A DNA stretch of 9,558 nucleotides from an uncultured Planctomycetota bacterium (GTDB taxonomy: Bacteria; Planctomycetota; Planctomycetia; Pirellulales; UBA1268), in contig CAJQGO010000150.1 of assembly GCA_905477565.1 (NCBI GenBank), positions 1 to 9,558 on the forward strand. Reading direction: 5' to 3'. How positions within the stretch are numbered: the stretch's first letter is position 1; each line of letters begins with the position of its first letter. Under the pieces are notes generated by a model. That model had not been told where the DNA came from, searched no databases, and worked only from the letters and a program-made list of their open reading frames with translations. Positions 1 to 7,022 of the stretch are shown piece after piece. The position numbers were made by a program, and so were the translations under genes.

Positions 1-2244
1 GACCCTGCTGGCTGTGTCGTGTGTCACAACGGCGATCCAAACGAAACACAAGACGCAGCGATTGCCCACGGTGGCGACAATTTCTATCCAGACCCTGGCA
101 GCCCGTGGGTTAATGAAAATACCTGCGGGACCTGCCATGAAGATCAAGTCAAAGTTCAATGGCAAAGCCTCATGATGACAGAGGCTGGCAAAATCCAGGG
201 AACATGCTGGTCTTTTGGCGCACTTACTGGGTATGAACATAAATACGCCAACTACGCAGTTAAAAATCCTTCTGATCGTTCTGCTCGTTTGGGTACAGAG
301 GCATACAAGGAATACATGGATGCACTCGCCGAACTTGAACCCAACGTCTTTGTGAACGAACACGAACCACTTCCGGATGCACTTGGCTTTGATGAACTCG
401 ACAAACTGAACGATGACCCATCGCTCGCAGCATTCACCTATATCCGGCAAGAGTGCAATCGCTGTCACCACGGTGTGAAAGGGCGATCCTCCCGTGGCGA
501 CTTCCGTGGAATGGGATGTTCAAGTTGTCATGTCCCCTATGGGAATGAAGGACTGTATGAGGGTGCTGACATCAGCATCTCGAAGACCGAGACGGGGCAT
601 CCACTGACGCATCAGATTCAGGGAACCCGCGATGCCGACGTCACCATTCATGAGGTGACCTATCACGGCCTTGCTGTTGAGACGTGCACAACATGCCACA
701 ACCGTGGCAAACGGATCGGGGTTTCATTTCAGGGCCTTATGGAAACACCGTACGCCTCTCCACTGGATGAAAATGCCAAAGACCAGCCCGGACTGCATAC
801 AAAACATTACATCGCTATGGAGCAAGATATTCACTACCAGAAAGGTATGAAGTGCCAAGACTGCCATACTTCCATTGATGTCCACGGTGACGGGTTCCTC
901 GCAGCAACGAATCTCGCTGCAGTTCAAATTGAATGTTCCGACTGTCATGGCACGCCAGATCAATTCCCATGGGAATTACCTCTAGGGTTCATGGATGAAT
1001 TTGCCGTTGATGTCGCTTCTGGATCTCCACGTGGCACAACACCTCATCAGTTGCCTCATACCTGGGCAGGTGCAAAATACGACAGCCAGGATGGCTTTCT
1101 ACTTACGGCCAGAGGCAACCCATATGAAAATGTCGTCCGTGTTGGAGACGAAGTGGTTGTTCATACCGCCGAAGGCAAAGACATTCGACTCAAGCCTCTC
1201 AAGAAACTTGTCGAGGAAAAAGCAATCAGCCAGCGCGGGCTCGTTTCGATGCAAGGCGTCTCCAAACACCTCAATCGAATGGAATGTTACACCTGCCACG
1301 CCAGTTGGGCGCCTCAATGTTTTGGGTGCCATGTCAAAGTAGATTTCAGCCAAAAAGATCTATGTCCAGAAATTGATTCTTCTCGTCAGGGTTTCGACTG
1401 GATTGCCGCTGGCCGAAAGCATGCGACCGATGAACACCGCGCTGATTCAGGTGAAAGTGACTATGACTTAATGATTCCCGGCAAGATCAGCGAACTAAGA
1501 AGCTATCTCCGATGGGAAGAGCCCATGATGGGCGTCAATGGGGAGGGCAGGGTGACACCACTTGCACCTGGTTGTCAGCCCTCAGTCACGATCATCGGCG
1601 CCGATGGCAAACCTATTTTGACAAACCACATCTTCAAAACGCCTGGTGGGATGGAAGGGAGTGGCGACGAAGGCCAACTCGCTATCGACATGAGTCCGGT
1701 TCAACCTCACACCATGACCAAAAATGCAAGGACGTGTGAGTCATGCCATGCATCGGACAAAGCTCTCGGCCTCGGTATTAATGGACCGCGCAATTGGGAT
1801 GAAAAACACGTTGTTGACCTCGAAACAACAGACGGAACTATTCTCCCGGAGTCAGCCAGAACCCAGATGGGTGCCATTGAGAATCTTGATCACGACTGGT
1901 CACAGATCGTTGATAAGGACGGTAATCAATTGGCGACCGTTGGCCACCACTGGAAACTGTCACGGTCATTAAATAAAGATGAAATTACTCGTATTTCACG
2001 AGATGGCACATGTGTTGCCTGCCATAAAGAGATTCCGGAACAAGATCTCGCCGTGAGCCTGATGCATCATGTTGGTAAATACACCGGTAGCATTCCTGTT
2101 TCAGCCGAAGACCACGGAAAACTCGTCAATAAGATTTTGCTTACCTCAGCATGGGGACAGGCTCTCTTAGCAACCGGAGTGCTTGCCGTTGTTCTCGGGG
2201 GAGGGTACTGGGCTTCAACTCGAAGGAAGAAGCTATCCGAATAG
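1..2244 (+). CDS. Multiheme c-type cytochrome (at least 11 hemes), C-terminally membrane anchored, 5' partial
   Basis: The frame is open from base 1, so the true start lies to the left. A GTG at 19 falls inside the first heme motif (CVVCH, 13..27) and cannot be the start. The visible 747 residues carry eleven CXXCH heme-attachment sites: CVVCH (residues 5-9), CGTCH (42), CNRCH (152), CSSCH (173), CTTCH (229), CQDCH (285), CSDCH (312), CYTCH (429), CFGCH (440), CESCH (579) and CVACH (671). A single hydrophobic helix near residues 717-738 is followed by a basic tail (RRKK). This suggests a periplasmic, or in planctomycetes paryphoplasmic, heme domain held by a C-terminal anchor. The likely role is electron transfer or a respiratory reductase or oxidase reaction; the substrate cannot be told from sequence. 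It does not match the short NapC/NrfH type, and I cannot assign it to HAO, OTR or MccA. The gene converges on the CcsBA-type synthetase gene, whose product could attach its hemes. Confidence 0.93.
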   Translation, partial: DPAGCVVCHNGDPNETQDAAIAHGGDNFYPDPGSPWVNENTCGTCHEDQVKVQWQSLMMTEAGKIQGTCWSFGALTGYEHKYANYAVKNPSDRSARLGTEAYKEYMDALAELEPNVFVNEHEPLPDALGFDELDKLNDDPSLAAFTYIRQECNRCHHGVKGRSSRGDFRGMGCSSCHVPYGNEGLYEGADISISKTETGHPLTHQIQGTRDADVTIHEVTYHGLAVETCTTCHNRGKRIGVSFQGLMETPYASPLDENAKDQPGLHTKHYIAMEQDIHYQKGMKCQDCHTSIDVHGDGFLAATNLAAVQIECSDCHGTPDQFPWELPLGFMDEFAVDVASGSPRGTTPHQLPHTWAGAKYDSQDGFLLTARGNPYENVVRVGDEVVVHTAEGKDIRLKPLKKLVEEKAISQRGLVSMQGVSKHLNRMECYTCHASWAPQCFGCHVKVDFSQKDLCPEIDSSRQGFDWIAAGRKHATDEHRADSGESDYDLMIPGKISELRSYLRWEEPMMGVNGEGRVTPLAPGCQPSVTIIGADGKPILTNHIFKTPGGMEGSGDEGQLAIDMSPVQPHTMTKNARTCESCHASDKALGLGINGPRNWDEKHVVDLETTDGTILPESARTQMGAIENLDHDWSQIVDKDGNQLATVGHHWKLSRSLNKDEITRISRDGTCVACHKEIPEQDLAVSLMHHVGKYTGSIPVSAEDHGKLVNKILLTSAWGQALLATGVLAVVLGGGYWASTRRKKLSE

Positions 2245-2257
2245 TTGCTATTGGTTT

Positions 2258-5200
2258 TTACGCCTTTGCCAGTTCTTTTCGCGTCAATATCAGCCCGAGC
2301 GTAATCAGCACGAGTTGACTGAGCACATAGCCTCCAAGCAGCATCAAGACACCACTGGTGAACCCATAGCTGTGTAAGCCTATACCGAGTTGATTCGTTC
2401 CAAACCAGCTCCACGCAGTGATGATATTGCCGCCAATTGCAAACAAGGCAAATCCACGCTGACCGATCCAACGATCCCAACGGGCGTGCAAGACAGCCGC
2501 ATTCCACAAGACAATCATGAGGGCACCATTTTCTTTTGGATCCCATCCCCAAAAACGACCCCAACTATCATCCGCCCACAGACCACCAAGAACTGTGCCA
2601 ATAAAAGAAAAGAAGAGTGCAAAACACACGACGCCATACGTCATGCGGTACAGCCGATCCTGCACCCGTGCGGCTGTCTTGGCATCTTGCTGTGCAGATT
2701 TTATTCGACCGACCCACATCCGATGCACAAGCGCGCAGGTGCCGAGAAGTCCGGCTAACAACGTCGCGCCGTATCCAAGCGTGACCGTGACAACATGGGT
2801 GGAAAGCCAGAATTGCGTATCAAGAACAGCCTGGAGCACATGCATCGTGTCACCCGTATCAAGCCCATATGCAACCATCAGAGTCAGTGCACCAGACAAG
2901 GCGGCTGCAAGATTTCCAATTCCCATCCGAAAAAGCACTTCAAGGGCAAGGCCTGCAACGACACATCCCCAGCCAATAAAAATTGCTGATGAATAGAGAT
3001 TCACAACTGGCGGTCGGCCTGTAAGCCATATCCGAGCACCGATGGCAAATGTGTGCAAAACCAGAGTGCCAAGAAGAAGCCAGGTTACAAATTGATTAAG
3101 AGGGCTTCGCCAGGCAAGAAAACTGATAAACGACAACACAATCGCAAGCAGGTAAAGCCAACGGGAAATGGATGTTGGATTAAAGCCGTTGTACCAGGCT
3201 TCAAATTCCGACTTCTCAACCGTCTCTTTCACTACTGGAAAGGAACCGATTGTTGCCTTGTACTCAGTCAGTTTTGCATTGAACTCACTCGGCTGGTTAT
3301 CAACGACTGCAAGGAGCTCTAGAAAAGGGAAAATTGCGGGGTTTGGCTTATACGTTGGCTGACCTTCGCGACCATCGAACATTCGCGCCACCATTGCTCT
3401 GGTCACGGCAGAATAGAGCGACTGCCACTCATTCGCAGGACCTGCCGACACCTGATCTGGAGGGGATACTTCCAGCGGCGGAATGACCGCCGGCGGATGC
3501 TCATTATCAAGAAGTCGTGATCGTTGTATCGTGAGCCGTAATTGCTCAATTGCTTCCTGACGAGTTTCCTCGTCCGCACCATCAATACGTGGAGGAACCG
3601 GCGTGTCGTATGCGAACCGAATGACTTCATAGACCATCATTTTTCGATTTATTTCAGCACACTTCTTCTGGAAAAAGGTTCGTTCCTCTGGCATGACCTC
3701 CCGCGCCTTCGCGATCTGCTTCTGAAGAGCCTCTCTTCCACCTTGTAGTTCATTCAACGTATACCGATGACCAGACCGACGAGTCAGGTCAAACAAATCA
3801 AGCACTTCCCGTGCATCGATTCGAAATACGGGTGCATCACCTACCCAGTCCGAGTCCGCCATCGCCGCGAGAAGCCACTGGGAGGCAGATATTGTTCCGC
3901 TTGGGCCCTTATCACTCTCGGGCATTTTCACAGACGTACGATTACTCAGAAGCTGAAGTGTGTTACGAGCTACCGTATCGAGCGGCTTTACCCGGCCTTC
4001 ATGCATCACTGGAATTTCACCAGCGCTACGCCAATCTGACTCATCAGGTGATGACTTCTTCACTCGGGCTGCTGGCACAGCGATAAGGCCAACGAGAGAG
4101 AGGGCAAGTGCCGGAGCCAACCACACTTTTTTGCTGAGGGTTTTTGGTCCAGGTTTTTTATCAGCACGGCGTTTTTTCTCATTCTTGCCATCCCGGCCAA
4201 TAGAGGCGGCACTTTCGTTGTTCAATGATTCGTTCTCTCCTTCGCGCTCGTGCCGGTCTGCAAATCGCACAAAGGTGCCACCAAAGTGAGCAAGCATTCC
4301 CCAGAAAGCAAGAACACATGCAACGTACGGAATAAGCCAGCCTGCATTTTCAACAACCTGCAGGCCTGTCATCTCACTAACACTGCCGTCAGCCAGTTGA
4401 ACCTTTGAATAATTACTCTGAAAAAATGTCTCTCCTCGGTATCGAACAGGATTGTTCATCCAGATTCTGCCCGGCTGCTCTGCACCAGTCGATTCATCCG
4501 TAAAGGTTACAAAAGAGGAATAGTCACGAGGCGTTTCACTCGCTGAGTAATTAATCCGCCTGACATCGTCGAGCCGCACTTCGTACGGCTTATATTCCCT
4601 GCGAAATCGTAACTGGATTCGCCATGGCCCCGAGGCAGTGTCGACCGTATCGCACACATCGCCCTCTGCCTCCATGAACAACTGACTGCGGTCATTCAAA
4701 AATTGAGTCACCAAGAAGACGCCAAGATCTGCTCCATCCTTTGTATCGGTGAGCTGCACGTACGCTGCCGCCACATTACTCTTCGACGACGCGCCGCCTT
4801 CCGGCGGTCTCTGAATAGCAAGATAACTTTTCCCAAGGCCAGCGGTTGCTACGTTTTCCGCGAATGGCCCAACCCGGGTGACAGCTGCATTTGGAAAATA
4901 CTTCAGCACCCGAATCTGAAAAGGCAATTCCGAGAGATCAATGGCTTCGCTACCTGCACGAGCCTTCAACAGACGACCGGAAATAGCCGTGACTTTTTCA
5001 GTCGTTTCATTCTTCTGTGCAGCTTTGATACAAGCCAATTCCATTTCTGTTGTGCGGCAAACCATATTTGATGCTTGCCCCTCGATCAGATTCAGACGTT
5101 CTTCAATCTGTCGATCACCAAATGCGAATTGGCCGAACATGAGCATTCCAACAGCTATATGGATCAGCACATTCCCACCACGCGCACCGAAAACCATGAT

Positions 5201-5941
5201 CAGCCCGGCGAGCAAAACGAGCGAGGCCACACTCGACTGCATCAATTGCCACATGATCCGTAACCCTGGCTCATTCATCCGCCATGATTCCCCACCAAAC
5301 AACATTCCAACAGCTGCACCACCGGCACTCAGCGCAGCAATAGCAAGTGAGATGCGAACAAGCCGCCGTCGCTTGCCAGTAAGGGCCACGGCAGCAAGAC
5401 CCACCGCCGCTACAGCAGAGCCAACCTGCATGAGTTGCCAGACTGTGTCATACGCCAGTGGTGGCTTTCCCTGCAGACCATCTGTCTGATGCCCCGTGAG
5501 GATGACGAGAAGAGCCAAGAGCCCGCCGACAACAGACACAACCGTACCCCAAAGCAACCTTGATCCCTTTGATGCAATGTGAAAGCGAGTTGCTTTTGCT
5601 GCGATCAGATTGATCAGGAGAATAAACCCAATCGTTGCGCCACCGGGAAAGGGAAACCATCCGGTTAGTGACGACTCACCAAAAACAGTCACCGGAAAAA
5701 AGTCTGAAAACGGAACCTGTGCCAGCCAGCAATTAAAGTATTCTGCCTTGACTTCAGGAAGACTTTTCTCATCTTGGGCAAGTGTTCCCACGAACAGTAG
5801 AAAGTTCGCAGCAAGGAACATGACAACCGTAATCTTCAACGAACCAAGTACTCGCAAGCCTTCCCACGCGGTCTTCTGAATAGAACTCGCTGTGATCTGA
5901 GATGAGGCCACCGATGAAATGGGCATACTACCTGTTGCCAT
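2258..5941 (-). CDS. ccsBA: Cytochrome c synthetase, ResB-CcsA (CcsBA-type) fusion, System II
   Basis: This large membrane protein (1227 aa from the ATG at 5941) transports heme and ligates it to CXXCH motifs of apocytochromes c outside the cytoplasmic membrane. The ResB half has a first helix at about 35-54 ending in GTLAQ, further predicted helices to about 273, a soluble domain (276-534) with the ResB-like stretch NNPVRYRGETFFQSNYSK, and a helix starting GWLIPY (535-557). A basic cytoplasmic linker (558-605) and one helix (606-624) lead to a ~300-residue periplasmic region that opens with EIPVMHEGRVKPLDTVARN (642-660). The CcsA half starts near 928 and contains the WWD signature WGRFWGWDPKE (1127-1137), flanked by the expected periplasmic heme-ligand histidines H1049 (FWLSTH) and H1190 (GLHSYGF). 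H963 is a likely membrane histidine, and H261 or H151 its ResB partner. An in-frame TTG at 5965 would add 8 residues, but the ATG has a ribosome-binding site. The protein is longer than usual CcsBA fusions (commonly about 800-1000 aa). Confidence 0.95.
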   Translation of the reverse strand: MATGSMPISSVASSQITASSIQKTAWEGLRVLGSLKITVVMFLAANFLLFVGTLAQDEKSLPEVKAEYFNCWLAQVPFSDFFPVTVFGESSLTGWFPFPGGATIGFILLINLIAAKATRFHIASKGSRLLWGTVVSVVGGLLALLVILTGHQTDGLQGKPPLAYDTVWQLMQVGSAVAAVGLAAVALTGKRRRLVRISLAIAALSAGGAAVGMLFGGESWRMNEPGLRIMWQLMQSSVASLVLLAGLIMVFGARGGNVLIHIAVGMLMFGQFAFGDRQIEERLNLIEGQASNMVCRTTEMELACIKAAQKNETTEKVTAISGRLLKARAGSEAIDLSELPFQIRVLKYFPNAAVTRVGPFAENVATAGLGKSYLAIQRPPEGGASSKSNVAAAYVQLTDTKDGADLGVFLVTQFLNDRSQLFMEAEGDVCDTVDTASGPWRIQLRFRREYKPYEVRLDDVRRINYSASETPRDYSSFVTFTDESTGAEQPGRIWMNNPVRYRGETFFQSNYSKVQLADGSVSEMTGLQVVENAGWLIPYVACVLAFWGMLAHFGGTFVRFADRHEREGENESLNNESAASIGRDGKNEKKRRADKKPGPKTLSKKVWLAPALALSLVGLIAVPAARVKKSSPDESDWRSAGEIPVMHEGRVKPLDTVARNTLQLLSNRTSVKMPESDKGPSGTISASQWLLAAMADSDWVGDAPVFRIDAREVLDLFDLTRRSGHRYTLNELQGGREALQKQIAKAREVMPEERTFFQKKCAEINRKMMVYEVIRFAYDTPVPPRIDGADEETRQEAIEQLRLTIQRSRLLDNEHPPAVIPPLEVSPPDQVSAGPANEWQSLYSAVTRAMVARMFDGREGQPTYKPNPAIFPFLELLAVVDNQPSEFNAKLTEYKATIGSFPVVKETVEKSEFEAWYNGFNPTSISRWLYLLAIVLSFISFLAWRSPLNQFVTWLLLGTLVLHTFAIGARIWLTGRPPVVNLYSSAIFIGWGCVVAGLALEVLFRMGIGNLAAALSGALTLMVAYGLDTGDTMHVLQAVLDTQFWLSTHVVTVTLGYGATLLAGLLGTCALVHRMWVGRIKSAQQDAKTAARVQDRLYRMTYGVVCFALFFSFIGTVLGGLWADDSWGRFWGWDPKENGALMIVLWNAAVLHARWDRWIGQRGFALFAIGGNIITAWSWFGTNQLGIGLHSYGFTSGVLMLLGGYVLSQLVLITLGLILTRKELAKA

Positions 5942-5949
5942 AATCAAAA

Positions 5950-5954
5950 CCCTT
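5950..5954 (-). promoter_or_regulatory. Ribosome-binding site of ccsBA
   Basis: The minus strand reads AAGGG, 8 nt before the ATG at 5941. It favours that ATG over the in-frame TTG at 5965, which lies upstream of this motif and only a few bases beyond the stop codon of the preceding gene. The site sits in the 26-nt spacer between the lipoprotein stop and the ccsBA start, as expected inside an operon. Confidence 0.55.
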
Positions 5955-5967
5955 GTATTCCACAAAC

Positions 5968-6687
5968 CTAGTCTGCTTGTTCCGCACCATTTTGAAGCAG
6001 TCGTAAAGACGCCATGAACGCAATGAACTTTTTCTGTTCTTTTCGGGCAATCTCAGCAGGACCACGAAACTTGACGAATAGGGTGTTGCTTTCATCCATC
6101 GGAAGCATGCCGCCAAGAATCGACTCGGCGTCTTTTTCATCGTCATCTACTGATTGGGTGAGCAAAACCACCGTCGCTTTCTGTCCCTGAACATCGACAC
6201 TTCCTGCCTTCGCCATTGCCGTATCAACGAGTTCTGCAATTTCTTCATCAGAGGCTTCTTCATCAAGCTGTTTTTGCCATCGTTCAACATTACTACGAAT
6301 GGTCCCAGCAGCAGGAATGATCGAAATCTCCTGACCGTTCTCACCATCACCAATAGCAAGAGTCGCAAGACGCATGCCCGAAGGCCCTGACACTTCTGTC
6401 CAATTCTTCGGAAGTGTGTAGTCGATCTGCTTGGAACGTCCTCGTGCAGTCGTTTGCCGACTGGCCTGAGCTATCTTTTCTGCCTGAGCTATCTTTTCTG
6501 CTGACAGTGTTTTTTCCTTGGGGGCAACGTACCGACGGATATCTGTACTCCGCACTGCTGTATCTGGACCACATCCTGACACGCACGATGCTAGAGCCAA
6601 CAACATAATCCACCGTGGAACTGAAACCACACCACGCAATAAGGGCAATATCCACAAGTCGGGCAAATAATAATTCGTCACAGACAT
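5968..6687 (-). CDS. Predicted lipoprotein of unknown function, upstream of ccsBA
   Basis: The 239-residue product begins with a hydrophobic segment ending in LLALASCVSGC, which gives two possible lipobox cysteines: C35 (LASC) and C39 (VSGC). Lipidation at either would make it a membrane-attached exported protein. A short basic, low-complexity stretch follows, with EKIAQA repeated exactly (about residues 63-75). The rest is soluble, including YTLPKNWTEV, an acidic helix (EEASDEEIAELVDTAM) and a lysine-rich C-terminal helix. I do not recognise a catalytic motif or a named family. Its stop lies 26 nt before ccsBA, so both are probably co-transcribed, and a helper role in heme handling or cytochrome assembly is possible but rests on position alone. 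The start is uncertain. The ATG at 6687 has no well-spaced Shine-Dalgarno, GTG at 6681 has GGA 6 nt before it, and a GTG at 6630 would give a more typical 15-residue lipoprotein signal peptide. Confidence 0.8.
   Translation of the reverse strand: MSVTNYYLPDLWILPLLRGVVSVPRWIMLLALASCVSGCGPDTAVRSTDIRRYVAPKEKTLSAEKIAQAEKIAQASRQTTARGRSKQIDYTLPKNWTEVSGPSGMRLATLAIGDGENGQEISIIPAAGTIRSNVERWQKQLDEEASDEEIAELVDTAMAKAGSVDVQGQKATVVLLTQSVDDDEKDAESILGGMLPMDESNTLFVKFRGPAEIARKEQKKFIAFMASLRLLQNGAEQAD
6464..6499. repeat. Perfect 18-bp tandem duplication inside the lipoprotein gene
   Basis: The unit GCCTGAGCTATCTTTTCT occurs twice head to tail with no mismatch (6464..6481 and 6482..6499). It is a multiple of three, so the reading frame is kept and the lipoprotein gains a second EKIAQA hexapeptide in the charged linker after its signal peptide. 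Exact identity at the DNA level suggests a recent slippage event. Confidence 0.95.
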
Positions 6688-6740
6688 TCCAGTTCAAAGA
6701 CAAACGATGTTGGGAGATCGGATATAAAAACAATGTCGAC

Positions 6741-6750
6741 CACCGCGGTG
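6741..6750. promoter_or_regulatory. Perfect palindrome CACCGCGGTG, candidate operator
   Basis: The ten bases are identical on both strands. They lie 54 nt upstream of the lipoprotein start, where a dimeric regulator could bind. A flanking ACCAC (6739..6743) and GTGGT (6760..6764) form a second, wider inverted repeat that overlaps it. There is no regulator gene in the window, so its role is speculative. Confidence 0.25.
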
Positions 6751-6955
6751 TTCTTATGCGTGGTTTGGCTGCAGAAAATCGTTGAATACTGAAACTCCTG
6801 CATCCTATAAAGATAGGCAATGAACCTAGAAGAACACAGTCTCATCAAACAATCATGTGAATATCTGCATTCTTGGGCATACAATACTCTGAAACCGTCA
6901 AAAAAGTCTGGCATCAACTACCAACGCTTCTACAGCCGCCGCACTTCGCCCCTCT

Positions 6956-6986
6956 TTGGCACCAGGAATCTTAAGATTTGTACAAT
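6956..6986 (+). promoter_or_regulatory. Possible sigma-70-like promoter of bioA
   Basis: TTGGCA (6956..6961) and TACAAT (6981..6986) match the -35 and -10 consensus in five and five of six positions when read as TTGACA and TATAAT. The spacer is 19 nt, longer than the ideal 17. Transcription would begin near 6993 and leave a leader of about 30 nt before the bioA ATG. No other pair close to the gene looks better. Confidence 0.35.
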
Positions 6987-7022
6987 CAGTTTTTGAAATT
7001 GATACCACTGCTTTAATAAAAC

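Larger units (their letters stand above)
6688..7022. other. Divergent intergenic region between the lipoprotein-ccsBA operon and bioA
   Basis: This 335-nt stretch separates two genes transcribed away from each other and so must hold the promoters of both, unless the lipoprotein gene begins further downstream. I see a 10-bp perfect palindrome (6741..6750), a possible bioA promoter (6956..6986), a G+C-richer patch at about 6930..6960 and a doubtful 36-codon minus-strand ORF (6898..7008). For the lipoprotein operon I could not pick a convincing -35/-10 pair, although A+T-rich stretches exist near 6722..6730 and 6806..6812. No tRNA or obvious riboswitch fold was seen. Confidence 0.7.

Noticed and set aside
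19..21. GTG as start codon of the cytochrome gene
   Set aside because: It lies within the first heme motif CVVCH (13..27), and the frame is open to the window edge, so the gene is simply truncated on the left.
2067..2564. 165-codon minus-strand ORF across the cytochrome/ccsBA junction
   Set aside because: It overlaps the 3' ends of two well-supported genes in other frames, and its Cys/Trp/Arg-rich product looks like a frame shadow.
2517..2996. 159-codon plus-strand ORF inside ccsBA
   Set aside because: It is antisense to the CcsA core that carries the WWD motif, and its product has no recognisable protein features.
4941..5489. 182-codon plus-strand ORF inside ccsBA
   Set aside because: It is antisense to conserved ResB sequence, with a Ser/Pro/Arg/Ile-rich composition typical of a reverse-frame shadow.
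6678..6917. 79-codon minus-strand ORF overlapping the lipoprotein start
   Set aside because: The overlap would allow translational coupling, but the product is rich in Cys, Phe, Tyr and Met without any motif, and no ribosome-binding site is seen. Probably intergenic noise.
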